The notes below the pieces were generated by a model, which saw only the letters and a program-made list of their open reading frames with translations, was not told the DNA's origin and made no database searches. From contig NZ_WFGV02000014.1 in assembly GCF_010095445.2 (NCBI RefSeq), positions 1 to 64,000 on the forward strand: a stretch of DNA of 64,000 nt. The letters are read 5' to 3'. Each line of letters begins with the position of its first letter. Position 1 is the stretch's first letter. A program made the translations under genes and the position numbers. This document shows positions 33,083 to 41,948 of the stretch, in pieces. The stretch comes from Pseudomonas sp. TNT3 (lineage in GTDB: Bacteria; Pseudomonadota; Gammaproteobacteria; Pseudomonadales; Pseudomonadaceae).

Positions 33083-34441
33083 ATGTCCGAGCTATCCCAA
33101 GCGCGCATCCCCGACGCACCCGCTATTCAGCGTTTGCCCCTTTTGCAATTGATTCTGGTCGGGCTGCAACACGTTCTGCTGATGTACGGCGGAGCCATTG
33201 CGGTGCCGCTGATCATCGGACAGGCCGCTGGCCTGAGTCGTGAAGAAATCGCCTTCCTGATCAACGCCGACCTGCTGGTCGCCGGGATCGCCACCATCGT
33301 GCAATCCATGGGCATCGGCCCCGTGGGAATAAGAATGCCGGTGATGATGGGCGCCAGTTTCGCCGCCGTCGGCAGCATGGTCGCCATGGCCGGCATGCCC
33401 GGTATCGGTCTGCAAGGGATCTTCGGCGCGACCATCGCCGCCGGGTTCTTCGGCATGATCATCGCGCCGTTCATGTCCAAAGTCGTTCGCTTCTTCCCGC
33501 CTCTGGTGACCGGCACGGTCATCACCTCGATCGGTTTATCGCTGTTCCCCGTGGCCGTTAACTGGGCCGGCGGCGGTGCTGGCGCCACTCAATTCGGTTC
33601 CCCCATCTACCTGACCATCGCCGCACTGGTGCTGGGCACGATTCTGTTGGTGCATCGCTTCATGCGCGGTTTCTGGGTGAACATTTCCGTGCTGATCGGC
33701 ATGTGCCTGGGCTACGTGCTCTGTGGCGTGCTGGGCATGGTCGACCTCAGCGGCATGGCCCAGGCGCCCTGGTTGCAGTTCGTCACCCCGCTGCATTTCG
33801 GCATGCCGAAATTCGAACTCGCGCCGATACTCTCCATGTGCCTGGTGGTGGTGATCATCTTCGTCGAGTCCACCGGGATGTTCCTTGCACTGGGCAAGAT
33901 TACCGACCAGGAAGTCTGCCCGCGCATGCTGCGTCGCGGCTTGCTCTGCGATGCCGGCGCCTCGTTCTTTGCCGGTTTCTTCAACACCTTCACCCACTCC
34001 TCTTTCGCCCAGAACATCGGCCTGGTGCAGATGACCGGCGTGCGCTGCCGCTCGGTCACCATCGTCGCCGGCGGTTTGCTGATCGTCTTGAGCCTGCTGC
34101 CGAAGGCCGCGTTTCTGGTGGCCTCGATTCCGCCTGCGGTACTGGGCGGCGCCGCGATCGCGATGTTCGGCATGGTCGCCGCGACCGGGATCAAGATTCT
34201 CCAGGAAGCCGATATCGGTGATCGCCGCAACCAGTTACTGGTGGCAGTGAGCATCGGGATGGGACTTATCCCGGTGGTGCGTCCGGAGTTTTTCGCCCAC
34301 TTGCCGATGTGGATGAGCCCGATCACCCACAGCGGGATCGCCATGGCGACCCTCAGTGCGCTGACGCTGAACCTGCTGTTCAACATCCTTGGCGGCGCTG
34401 AACGCGCGGCCATCAATGACTGCCACGCACACCAGCAATAA
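33083..34441 (+). CDS. NCS2/NAT urate-xanthine-type permease
   Basis: 452 residues, twelve to fourteen membrane segments. NAT-family signature FAQNIGLVQMTGVRCR (Q-N-x-G-x4-T-G-V) near residue 310 and the TM1 motif QHVLLMYGGAIAVPL. The TM8 region IIFVESTGMFLALGKI carries the transport Glu. This group includes UacT and xanthine permeases, and the position right after puuD favours urate or xanthine. GAGG lies before the ATG. It is a different subfamily from the AzgA-type permease at 25411. Confidence 0.93.
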   Translation: MSELSQARIPDAPAIQRLPLLQLILVGLQHVLLMYGGAIAVPLIIGQAAGLSREEIAFLINADLLVAGIATIVQSMGIGPVGIRMPVMMGASFAAVGSMVAMAGMPGIGLQGIFGATIAAGFFGMIIAPFMSKVVRFFPPLVTGTVITSIGLSLFPVAVNWAGGGAGATQFGSPIYLTIAALVLGTILLVHRFMRGFWVNISVLIGMCLGYVLCGVLGMVDLSGMAQAPWLQFVTPLHFGMPKFELAPILSMCLVVVIIFVESTGMFLALGKITDQEVCPRMLRRGLLCDAGASFFAGFFNTFTHSSFAQNIGLVQMTGVRCRSVTIVAGGLLIVLSLLPKAAFLVASIPPAVLGGAAIAMFGMVAATGIKILQEADIGDRRNQLLVAVSIGMGLIPVVRPEFFAHLPMWMSPITHSGIAMATLSALTLNLLFNILGGAERAAINDCHAHQQ

Positions 34442-34460
34442 CAGAGACGCCATGAACCTT

Positions 34461-34549
34461 GCAGGAGCGAGCCTGCTCGCGATGACGGTATGACATTCAA
34501 CACCTGAGTTGACTGATTCAACGCTATCGCGAGCAGGCTCACTCCTACA
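34461..34549. repeat. REPIN (GAGCGAGCCTGCTCGCGAT type)
   Basis: Arms GCAGGAGCGAGCCTGCTCGC and a near reverse complement ending at 34549, one mismatch in the stem, between the NCS2 permease and the first Tsx-like gene. Confidence 0.85.
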
Positions 34550-34600
34550 GGGTCAAGGGCTGTCTGCGCCTCAAACAATAAAAACAAGAGGGAGCAACAG

Positions 34601-35386
34601 ATGATTCGGACACAGACACACATGCTGTTGGGCGGCAGTCTTCTGGCCGCCAGTCAGGCCATGGCCGGCGATTTATTGCTGTGGCAGACCAACAGCTTGA
34701 GCTACCTGTACGGCAAGGATTTTGCGGTCAACCCGTCGATCCAGCAGACAGTGACCTTCGAGCATGCCGACAAATGGAAGTACGGCGACAATTTCCTGTT
34801 CGTCGACAGTACGTATTACAACGGCGAAAAAGACCGCAACAAAGGCTCTCACGCCTATTACGGCGAGTTCAGCCCACGCCTCTCCTTCGGCAAAATCCTC
34901 GACCGCCGTCTAGAGTTCGGCCCGATCAAGGACGTGCTGCTGGCCATGACCTACGAGAACGGCGAAGACGACACCGAGGCCTACCTGATCGGCCCAGGTT
35001 TCGACCTCGCCGTACCGGGCTTCAACTACTTCACCTTGAACTTCTATCGGCGCCAGACCGAAGGCAGCCGCCCCGGCGATGACGTCTGGCAAATCACACC
35101 AGCATGGTCCTACACCCTTCCATTGGGTAACTCGACCGTGTTGATCGACGGCTACATCGACTGGGTCGTGGATAACGACCAGAACGCACGCGGTACCTAT
35201 CACGCCAACGTGCACGTCAACCCGCAGGTGAAATACGACCTGGGCAAAGCCATGGGCTGGCGTGAGAAACAGGTGTATGTCGGCGCCGAGTACAGCTACT
35301 GGAAAGACAAATACGGCATCGAGAACACGTCCAGCTTCGACACCAATGAAAATACCACCAGCCTGCTGGTGAAGGTGCATTTCTAA
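34601..35386 (+). CDS. Tsx/OmpK-like nucleoside-specific outer-membrane channel, copy 1
   Basis: 261 residues. A signal peptide ends at SQAMA before GDLLLWQTNS. Alternating strands of a 12-strand Tsx-type barrel follow, including NSLSYLYGKDFAVNPSIQQT, VTFEHADKWKYGDNFLFVDS and a terminal SLLVKVHF ending in Phe, the usual barrel end. GAGGGAGC lies before the ATG. The channel would admit nucleosides or nucleobases through the outer membrane, matching the permeases upstream. A close tandem copy follows. Confidence 0.9.
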   Translation: MIRTQTHMLLGGSLLAASQAMAGDLLLWQTNSLSYLYGKDFAVNPSIQQTVTFEHADKWKYGDNFLFVDSTYYNGEKDRNKGSHAYYGEFSPRLSFGKILDRRLEFGPIKDVLLAMTYENGEDDTEAYLIGPGFDLAVPGFNYFTLNFYRRQTEGSRPGDDVWQITPAWSYTLPLGNSTVLIDGYIDWVVDNDQNARGTYHANVHVNPQVKYDLGKAMGWREKQVYVGAEYSYWKDKYGIENTSSFDTNENTTSLLVKVHF

Positions 35387-35759
35387 GATGACCCGCAACC
35401 GTGCGCCAAACCTGTCGTCGGTGCTCTGTTGCGGGGCACTTGAGACCTGGTCAAGGAGTCAGTATTCTCCGCGGCCGCCTGAATCCGCTTTAAAAAAAAG
35501 TCCGGATTTAAATCCTGACCAGAAAGCCAACTTATCCCGGCCCCGGTCAGCATCAAGGCATTCCAAAACCCCTCTCAATCGACCGCTTTCGAGCAGCCGA
35601 GCGGGAGTTTTTGTGCTTTTTGAAAGCCTTGGCTCAGCTCTTGCTAACAGCACTAAAGCTGACCGAATGGATGACTTTTGCAGCGACGGAAAAGGCGCCA
35701 CACCAGAGCGCCAATCTTAGAAAAAAAACGTGGAACACCAACTTTTTGGGAGCAACCGA
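35387..35759. other. Leader region between the two Tsx-like genes
   Basis: 373 bases without a gene. It contains a palindrome GGATTTAAATCC (35504-35515), a CTGACC/GGTCAG inverted pair (35515-35549) and a sigma-54-like promoter at 35630-35645. The second Tsx gene therefore has its own control. Confidence 0.6.
35630..35645 (+). promoter_or_regulatory. Candidate sigma-54 promoter of second Tsx-like gene
   Basis: TGGCTCAGCTCTTGCT fits TGGCACG-N4-TTGCW with GG and GC exactly ten bases apart. Start of transcription would be near 35657, about 100 bases before the ATG at 35760. No clear NtrC site was found upstream. Confidence 0.55.
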
Positions 35760-36545
35760 ATGAAACGTACGTGCACTAGCCTGATGCTTGCCACGACCTT
35801 GCTGGCGGGGGGCCAAGCGATGGCCGGCGACTTGTTGCAATGGCAGAACAACAGCCTGAGCTACCTGTATGGCAAGGACTTCAAGGTCAATCCGGCCATT
35901 CAGCAAACCGTCACCTTCGAACACGCCGACGGGTGGAAGTATGGGGATAACTTCTTCTTCGTCGACAAGATCTTCTACAACGGTGGCAAGGACTTCAACA
36001 ACGGTCCGAACACTTACTACGGTGAATTCCAGCCGCGCATTTCCCTGGGCAAGGTGCTGGACCAGAAGATCGAGTTCGGCCCGATCAAGGACGTGCTGCT
36101 GGCGATGACCTACGAGTTCGGCGAGGGTGATACCGAGTCCTACCTGATCGGTCCGGGTTTCGACCTGGCGATCCCTGGTTTCGACTACTTCCAGCTGAAC
36201 TTCTACCAGCGCCACACCGAAGGTTCGCGTGCGGGTGACAACGTCTGGCAGGTCACGCCTGTGTGGTCCTACACCATTCCGGTCGGCGACTCGAACATCC
36301 TGATCGATGGTTACATGGATTGGGTGATGGACAACGACTCGAACTCCAAAGGCGACTACCACGCCAACCTGCACTTCAACCCACAGGTCAAATACGACTT
36401 GGGCAAGGCGCTGAATTTCGGCGAGAAGCAGTTGTATGTGGGTGTGGAGTACGACTACTGGAAGGACAAGTACGGGATCGACGACACCCGTGCGTTTACG
36501 ACCAATCAGAACGTGACGAGCTTCCTGGTGAAGTTCCACTTCTGA
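35760..36545 (+). CDS. Tsx/OmpK-like nucleoside-specific outer-membrane channel, copy 2
   Basis: 261 residues from the ATG at 35760, with GGGAGC upstream. Same length as copy 1 and, by eye, around 70 per cent identical: signal peptide to GGQAMA, then GDLLQWQNNSLSYLYGKDF, FGPIKDVLLAMTYEFGEGDT and a terminal FLVKFHF. The pair arose by tandem duplication. Differences cluster in segments likely to be loops, for example around NKGSHAYY versus NNGPNTYY. Confidence 0.9.
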   Translation: MKRTCTSLMLATTLLAGGQAMAGDLLQWQNNSLSYLYGKDFKVNPAIQQTVTFEHADGWKYGDNFFFVDKIFYNGGKDFNNGPNTYYGEFQPRISLGKVLDQKIEFGPIKDVLLAMTYEFGEGDTESYLIGPGFDLAIPGFDYFQLNFYQRHTEGSRAGDNVWQVTPVWSYTIPVGDSNILIDGYMDWVMDNDSNSKGDYHANLHFNPQVKYDLGKALNFGEKQLYVGVEYDYWKDKYGIDDTRAFTTNQNVTSFLVKFHF

Positions 36546-36555
36546 CCGTAAAAAG

Positions 36556-36649
36556 CATCGCTGGCAAGCCAGGCTCCCACAGGGTTGTGTGTCGTTCACG
36601 TCATCAGCGAACGACACAATCTCTGTGAGAACCTGGCTTGCCAGCGATG
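36556..36649. repeat. REPIN with internal hairpin
   Basis: Outer arms CATCGCTGGCAAGCCAGG and its reverse complement; an extra inner pair GTGTCGTTC/GAACGACAC makes a long cruciform. Lies between convergent genes. Confidence 0.88.
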
Positions 36650-36664
36650 GCCGCACCGCCAATC

Positions 36665-37837
36665 TCAGGCCGGGATAACAGAATCCGCCAACCCCAAAAA
36701 CCGGCAAAGCTCCCCCCGCTTGGCCAACGCATCCCGCCGTCCCAGATCAATCAATTCGCTGCAATACCCCGCCTCGAACAGCAGATAGCTCAGCACCCCT
36801 GCCCCGCTGGTTTTCGTGGCTCCCGGCCCGCGCAGGAACAGCCGCAGCGCCGCCGGCAATTCCTGGCGATGCCGCGCCGCAATTTCATCAATTGGCTGAC
36901 TCGGTGAAATCACCAGCACTTCCACCGGAGCCACGCCCAACGCACGGGTCGGCGTGCCATCGGGCATCAGGTGGCTGAACTGGTTCAGACGCTGCAGCAG
37001 CTCGATGTCGCTTTCCAGGCTGTCGATGAACGTACTGTTGAGCATGTGCCCACCGATCTGCGCCAGGGTCGGCTGCTGGCCTGTGTAGGCGCGTTGCAGC
37101 GGCTGCTCCGGGTCGACCCCTCGCGGATTGCCACTGACACCCACCACCAGCACACGGCTCGCGCCCAGGTGCAGGGCCGGGCTGATCGGTGCGGATTGGC
37201 GGACAGCGCCGTCGCCGAAATACTCCTCGCCGATTTTTACCGGTGCAAACAGCAGCGGAATGGCGGAGCTGGCGAGCAAGTGTTCAACCGACAATTGAGT
37301 CGGCACGCCGATACGCCGATGGCGCAACCAGGCGTCAATGGTGCCGCCGCCCTGATAGAACGTGACGGCCTGGCCGGATTCGTAGCCGAAGGCGGTCACC
37401 GCCACGGCCTGCAATTGTTTTTGCGCGATGGCCTCAGCGATGCCGTTCATTTGCAGTTTGTCGTTGAGCAATCCGCGCAGCGGCGAACTGTTGAGCAAGG
37501 CCACCGGTACCTGCGCACCGATGCCCAACAAGCTGTGACCGACAAAGCGGCTGGCTTGATGGATCACCCCCGGCCAATCGCTGCGCAGCACCAGATGGCT
37601 GCGAAAGCCCTGCCAGAAGGTCGTCAGACGCTCGATAGCGCCACGGAAGTCCATCGCCCCGCTGGCGAGGCTCACCGCATTGATTGCTCCGGCCGAGGTG
37701 CCGACGATCACCGGGAACGGATTGTCCGCACCCTCGGGCAGCAACTCGGCAATCGCCGCCAGCACCCCCACCTGATAGGCCGCCCGAGCCCCGCCGCCGG
37801 ATAGAATCAAACCTGTAACCGGTTCAGCAGGACTCAT
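36665..37837 (-). CDS. Patatin-like phospholipase
   Basis: 390 residues. Patatin fold with oxyanion loop LILSGGGARAAYQVGVL (about 10-26), nucleophile elbow VGTSAGAINAV (Ser near 48) and the catalytic Asp in FGDGAVRQSAP. The C-terminal half contains a region resembling DUF3336-free bacterial patatins. No signal peptide, so cytoplasmic or peripheral. It would release fatty acids from lipids. GGGAG precedes the ATG. It follows the lipid A acyltransferase gene on the same strand by 27 bases and may share its transcript. Confidence 0.92.
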   Translation of the reverse strand: MSPAEPVTGLILSGGGARAAYQVGVLAAIAELLPEGADNPFPVIVGTSAGAINAVSLASGAMDFRGAIERLTTFWQGFRSHLVLRSDWPGVIHQASRFVGHSLLGIGAQVPVALLNSSPLRGLLNDKLQMNGIAEAIAQKQLQAVAVTAFGYESGQAVTFYQGGGTIDAWLRHRRIGVPTQLSVEHLLASSAIPLLFAPVKIGEEYFGDGAVRQSAPISPALHLGASRVLVVGVSGNPRGVDPEQPLQRAYTGQQPTLAQIGGHMLNSTFIDSLESDIELLQRLNQFSHLMPDGTPTRALGVAPVEVLVISPSQPIDEIAARHRQELPAALRLFLRGPGATKTSGAGVLSYLLFEAGYCSELIDLGRRDALAKRGELCRFLGLADSVIPA

Positions 37838-37864
37838 CGCAACACTCCCTGGTGCTTGTGGGTT

Positions 37865-38797
37865 TTAACCGCGTTTGGCGTAGAGCTTGGGCTCGCCGGG
37901 TGGACGGCTCTTGAAGCGGCGATGGGCCCAGAGGTATTGCTCGGGGCATTCGCGCAAGACGCCTTCGACCCATTGATTGATGCGAATGCAATCGGCCTCT
38001 TCGTTTTCGCCCGGGAAACCTTCGAGCGGGGCATGAATCACCAGTCGGTACCCGCTGCCGTCTGCCAGACGCTCCTGGGTGAATGGCACTACCAGCGCCT
38101 TGCCCAGGCGCGCAAACTTGCTGGTGGCAGTGACCGTGGCCGCCTGGATACCGAACAACGGCACGAAGATACTTTGCTTGGCGCCGTAGTCCTGATCCGG
38201 CGCATACCAGATCGCCCGGCCGGCACGCAGCAGTTTGAGCATGCCACGCACGTCGTCACGCTCCACGGCCAGCGAGTCGAGGTTGTGCCGCTCGCGGCCA
38301 CGGCGCTGGATGTAATCGAACAGCGGATTTTTGTGCTCGCGGTACATGCCATCGATGGTGTGCTGCTGACCGAGCAATGCCGCGCCAATTTCCAGCGTGG
38401 TGAAATGCACCGCCATCAGGATCACGCCTTTGCCTTCGCGCTGGGCTTTTTGCAAATGCTCCAGGCCTTCGACATGGGCCAGTTTCGCCAGACGCTCGCG
38501 CGACCACCACCAGCTCATGGCCATTTCAAAGAAGGCAATGCCGGTAGACGCGAAGTTTTCCTTGAGCAGTCGTTTGCGCTCGGCGGCGGTTTTTTCAGGA
38601 AAACACAGTTCGAGATTGCGCTTGGCGATGCGCCGTCTGTCGCCGGCCAGCCTATACATCAATGCACCGAGCAAGCGACCGATAAACAGCAACGCGCGAT
38701 AAGGCAGCTGAACAATCAGCCACAACAGCCCCAAGCCACACCACAGCGGCCAGAAACGCGGAGAAAGAAAGGCTGTTCGAAAACGCGGGCGATCCAT
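37865..38797 (-). CDS. Lipid A lauroyl/myristoyl acyltransferase (LpxL/HtrB family)
   Basis: 310 residues from the ATG at 38797. One N-terminal membrane anchor (LWCGLGLLWLIVQLPYRALL) precedes the LPLAT domain with catalytic H-x4-E in AVHFTTLEIG and the downstream IWYAPDQDYG and FVPLFGIQAATVTATSKFAR motifs. It adds a secondary acyl chain to lipid A precursors at the inner membrane. The reading frame is open far upstream to 39343, but that part overlaps minC antisense and is not coding. It diverges from minC. Confidence 0.92.
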   Translation of the reverse strand: MDRPRFRTAFLSPRFWPLWCGLGLLWLIVQLPYRALLFIGRLLGALMYRLAGDRRRIAKRNLELCFPEKTAAERKRLLKENFASTGIAFFEMAMSWWWSRERLAKLAHVEGLEHLQKAQREGKGVILMAVHFTTLEIGAALLGQQHTIDGMYREHKNPLFDYIQRRGRERHNLDSLAVERDDVRGMLKLLRAGRAIWYAPDQDYGAKQSIFVPLFGIQAATVTATSKFARLGKALVVPFTQERLADGSGYRLVIHAPLEGFPGENEEADCIRINQWVEGVLRECPEQYLWAHRRFKSRPPGEPKLYAKRG

Positions 38798-38915
38798 TAA
38801 AGCTTCCGTCAAGACAATGGCCGCGCATTCTACATCGTTCGACCCGGCTTGCGGCTCGCGGGCGTTCTCGTTATAAGTCTCGGCACTTTTAGTGACAAGT
38901 CGTTGTATGCCGACC

Positions 38916-39653
38916 ATGAGCCAAACCGAACCGCTAGACAAAGATCCCGTGTTCCAGTTGAAGGGCAGCATGCTCGCCATTACGGTGCTGGAACTGGCCC
39001 GTAACGACCTCGAGAACCTCGATCGACAACTGGCCGCCAAGGTCGCCCAGGCGCCCAACTTCTTCAGCAACGCCCCGCTGGTGCTGGCCCTGGACAAACT
39101 TCCACCCAGCGAAGGCGCCGTGGATTTGCCAGGCCTGATGCGCGTGTGTCGCCAACATGGCCTGCGCACGCTGGCGATCCGTGCCAGCCGCATTGAGGAC
39201 ATCGCTGCCGCCATTGCCGTGGATTTGCCGGTGCTCCCGCCGTCCGGTGCCAGGGAACGTCCACTGGACCCCAATGAAGGCGTCGTGGTGAAAAAACCGG
39301 AAAAACCACCGGAGCCGACGATCAAGCCAACGAAAATCATCACGTCACCGGTACGCGGCGGTCAGCAGATTTATGCCCAGGGCTGTGATCTTGTGGTGAT
39401 CTCCTCGGTGAGCCCGGGGGCGGAACTTCTGGCCGATGGCAACATCCATGTATACGGCCCGATGCGTGGTCGCGTTCTGGCCGGGGTCAAGGGCGACACG
39501 AAAGCCAGGATTTTCTGTCAGCAAATGAGCGCTGAACTGGTCTCCATCGCGGGCCATTACAAGGTTTCGGAGGATCTGCGCCGCGACCCTTTATGGGGTT
39601 CGGGCGTACAGGTCAGCCTGTCGGGCGATGTGTTGAACATCATTCGGCTTTAA
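38916..39653 (+). CDS. minC: Septum site-determining protein MinC
   Basis: 245 residues from [20 protein letters not shown] at 38916; two further in-frame starts upstream (38892, 38907) are possible. N-terminal MinC domain inhibits FtsZ; a Pro/Lys linker ([15 protein letters not shown]) leads to the beta-helical C-terminal domain with [20 protein letters not shown] and the MinD-binding [18 protein letters not shown]. It is followed by minD after 200 bases, an unusually wide gap for this operon. Confidence 0.95.
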   Translation: MSQTEPLDKDPVFQLKGSMLAITVLELARNDLENLDRQLAAKVAQAPNFFSNAPLVLALDKLPPSEGAVDLPGLMRVCRQHGLRTLAIRASRIEDIAAAIAVDLPVLPPSGARERPLDPNEGVVVKKPEKPPEPTIKPTKIITSPVRGGQQIYAQGCDLVVISSVSPGAELLADGNIHVYGPMRGRVLAGVKGDTKARIFCQQMSAELVSIAGHYKVSEDLRRDPLWGSGVQVSLSGDVLNIIRL

Positions 39654-39674
39654 CGGATACTGCCGCATTTTCCA

Positions 39675-39811
39675 AGCATCTCTAAAACGTAGCGAAAACG
39701 GCTTGAACGAAGTCGGAAAATGGCCAAAAGCAGTGTTTACCGAAGGTAATCGCCGTTCAGGGCCGGATTCCAGCCAAGGCTGTCCGACTGCAGTAGTTTT
39801 CTAGAGATGTT
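39675..39811. other. minC-minD gap with distant inverted repeat
   Basis: In this 200-base gap CATCTCTAAAAC near 39676 is matched by GTTTTCTAGAGATG near 39797, so the ends can pair around a 110-base interior. No reading frame or REP sequence lies inside. It may hold a separate minDE promoter. Confidence 0.4.
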
Positions 39812-39853
39812 TTTCAGGGGCTAAATGTCCTTTTTCCTTAGGGGTGAAACACC

Positions 39854-40666
39854 TTGGCCAAGATTCTCGTGGTTACATCCGGCAAGGGTGGTGTGGGTAA
39901 GACCACCACCAGTGCCGCTATCGGTACCGGCCTCGCACTGCGCGGTCACAAAACAGTTATCGTCGACTTCGACGTGGGCCTGCGTAACCTCGACCTGATC
40001 ATGGGTTGCGAACGTCGCGTGGTGTATGACTTCGTCAACGTCGTCAACGGCGAAGCGAACCTGCAACAGGCCCTGATCAAAGACAAGCGCCTGGAAAACC
40101 TTTACGTCCTCGCCGCCAGCCAGACCCGCGACAAAGACGCGCTGACCGTCGAAGGCGTGGAAAAAGTCCTGATGGCGTTGAAAGAAGATTTCGAATTCGT
40201 GGTCTGCGACTCCCCGGCGGGCATCGAGAAAGGCGCCCACCTGGCCATGTACTTCGCTGATGAAGCGATCATCGTGACCAACCCGGAAGTGTCCTCGGTA
40301 CGTGACTCGGACCGTATGCTTGGCCTGCTGGCCAGCAAATCCCGCCGCGCTGAAAAGGGCGAGGATCCGATCAAGGAACACTTGCTGCTGACCCGCTACA
40401 ACCCGCAACGCGTGAGTGACGGTGAAATGCTCGGCGTCGAAGACGTCAAGGAAATCCTGTCCGTCACCCTGCTGGGTGTCATTCCCGAATCCCAGGCAGT
40501 GCTCAAGGCTTCCAACTCGGGTGTACCGGTGATTCTCGACGACCAGAGCGATGCCGGCCAGGCATACAGCGATGCCGTTGATCGTCTGCTGGGCAAAACC
40601 GTAGAGCATCGTTTTCTCGATGTCACGAAGAAGGGATTCTTCGAGCGCCTGTTTGGAGGTAGGTAA
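39854..40666 (+). CDS. minD: Septum site-determining ATPase MinD
   Basis: 270 residues beginning with TTG at 39854, preceded by AGGGGTG; the product [20 protein letters not shown] starts with the deviant Walker A (residues 10-17, both signature lysines). [20 protein letters not shown] and the C-terminal amphipathic helix FFERLFGGR, which tethers ATP-bound MinD to the membrane, are intact. No ATG is available near the N-terminus, so TTG is the true start. Confidence 0.97.
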   Translation: MAKILVVTSGKGGVGKTTTSAAIGTGLALRGHKTVIVDFDVGLRNLDLIMGCERRVVYDFVNVVNGEANLQQALIKDKRLENLYVLAASQTRDKDALTVEGVEKVLMALKEDFEFVVCDSPAGIEKGAHLAMYFADEAIIVTNPEVSSVRDSDRMLGLLASKSRRAEKGEDPIKEHLLLTRYNPQRVSDGEMLGVEDVKEILSVTLLGVIPESQAVLKASNSGVPVILDDQSDAGQAYSDAVDRLLGKTVEHRFLDVTKKGFFERLFGGR

Positions 40667-40920
40667 TGAACCTTTTTGACTTCTTTCGTGCCAACAAGAA
40701 GACAAGCACAGCCTCGGTAGCGAAAGAGCGTCTACAGATCATCGTGGCGCATGAACGCGGCCAACGCAGTACACCGGACTACCTGCCAGCCTTGCAGAAG
40801 GAACTGGTCGAGGTGATTCGCAAATACGTCAATATCGGGTCCGATGACGTGCATGTCGCTCTGGAAAACCAGGGCAGCTGCTCGATTCTGGAACTCAATA
40901 TCACCCTGCCTGACCGCTAG
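40666..40920 (+). CDS. minE: Cell division topological specificity factor MinE
   Basis: 84 residues. N-terminal MFDFF-like [20 protein letters not shown] membrane and MinD-contact segment, [13 protein letters not shown] and the C-terminal topological domain with [16 protein letters not shown]. It overlaps the minD stop by one base (TAATG). It drives MinD off the membrane to place the septum at mid-cell. Confidence 0.96.
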   Translation: MNLFDFFRANKKTSTASVAKERLQIIVAHERGQRSTPDYLPALQKELVEVIRKYVNIGSDDVHVALENQGSCSILELNITLPDR

Positions 40921-40937
40921 TCGATCAGACAGGAGCC

Positions 40938-41067
40938 ACGGCGGCTCAGGCTTACGCCCCTGTGGGAGCAAAGCTTGCTCGCGATAGCATCCATCCGGTT
41001 CGGACCGGGTTGACTGCATCGCGAGCAAGCTTTGCTCCCACGGATTTGCGAAAGCCTGAGCCGCCGT
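40938..41067. repeat. REPIN nested in a larger inverted repeat after minE
   Basis: Outer arms ACGGCGGCTCAGGCTT (40938-40953) and AAGCCTGAGCCGCCGT (41052-41067) are perfect complements. Between them sits a complete REPIN with arms TGTGGGAGCAAAGCTTGCTC (from 40961) and its reverse complement. The outer pair looks like the original minCDE terminator stem, split by the REPIN. Confidence 0.85.
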
Positions 41068-41092
41068 TGGCATTTGTTACGAGGCTGTTTTA

Positions 41093-41728
41093 ATGCCGCT
41101 GTCCAACGTCCACATCATTTATCAGGACGCCGCCGTATTGGTGGTGAACAAGCCTACGTTGCTGCTTTCCGTCCCTGGCCGGGCTGATGACAACAAGGAC
41201 TGCCTGATTACCCGCCTGCAAGAAAACGGCTACCCGGAAGCGCGAATCGTCCACCGACTGGACTGGGAAACCTCCGGCATCATTCTGTTGGCGCGTGACC
41301 CGGATACTCATCGCGAGCTGTCCCGGCAATTTCACGACCGCGAAACCGAAAAAGCCTACACCGCACTGTGCTGGGGTCAGCCTGAACTCGATAGCGGCAG
41401 CATCGATTTGCCGTTGCGCTACGATCCGCCGACCAAACCACGTCATGTGGTTGACCATGAATTCGGTAAGCACGCCCTGACCTTCTGGCGCGTGCTGGAG
41501 CGATGCGGCGACTGGTGCCGGGTCGAACTGACGCCAATCACTGGCCGCTCCCATCAACTGCGCGTGCACATGCTGTCCATTGGTCATCCACTGCTGGGTG
41601 ACGGGCTGTACGCCCACGAACAGGCGCTGGCTGCCTGGCCACGACTGTGTCTGCACGCGAGCATGCTGAGCTTCACCCATCCGCAAACCGGTGAACGCCT
41701 GCGCTTCGAGTGTCCGGCACCGTTCTAA
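41093..41728 (+). CDS. RluA-family pseudouridine synthase
   Basis: 211 residues with the catalytic [16 protein letters not shown] (Asp near 55; RluA family H-R-L-D-x2-T-S-G), [14 protein letters not shown] and the C-terminal [20 protein letters not shown]. It would isomerise uridines in 23S rRNA and/or tRNA, like RluA. The short length and lack of an S4 domain fit RluA rather than RluC or RluD. It is separated from minE by the nested repeat. Confidence 0.92.
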   Translation: MPLSNVHIIYQDAAVLVVNKPTLLLSVPGRADDNKDCLITRLQENGYPEARIVHRLDWETSGIILLARDPDTHRELSRQFHDRETEKAYTALCWGQPELDSGSIDLPLRYDPPTKPRHVVDHEFGKHALTFWRVLERCGDWCRVELTPITGRSHQLRVHMLSIGHPLLGDGLYAHEQALAAWPRLCLHASMLSFTHPQTGERLRFECPAPF

Positions 41729-41742
41729 AGCAAAAGCAAAAT

Positions 41743-41846
41743 CCTGTAGGAGCGAGCCTGCTCGCGAAAAACCCAAGGACGCCGCAGCGCATTTGGTTTT
41801 CCGCGTAATCGTTCACGACCTTCGCGAGCAAGCTCGCTCCTATAGG
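41743..41846. repeat. REPIN (CCTGTAGGAGCGAGCCTGCTC type)
   Basis: Arms CCTGTAGGAGCGAGCCTGCT and a reverse complement with two mismatches; ends TTCGCGAGC on both sides. Between the pseudouridine synthase and apeB. Confidence 0.85.
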
Positions 41847-41948
41847 GATTTCCTCCGGACCCGATACCGTGGACCGCCTAACCAGCACTCCCCCGCCAAT
41901 TCTTTGATCAATACGTTAAACTGGCGCCATTGCTGTCTGGAGCTACTT

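Noticed and set aside
35504..35515. GGATTTAAATCC palindrome between the Tsx-like genes
   Set aside because: Perfect but single; no second copy and no regulator to assign. Noted in the leader entry only.
38798..39343. N-terminal extension of the lipid A acyltransferase frame
   Set aside because: It runs antisense through minC and precedes the normal membrane-anchor N-terminus of the acyltransferase.
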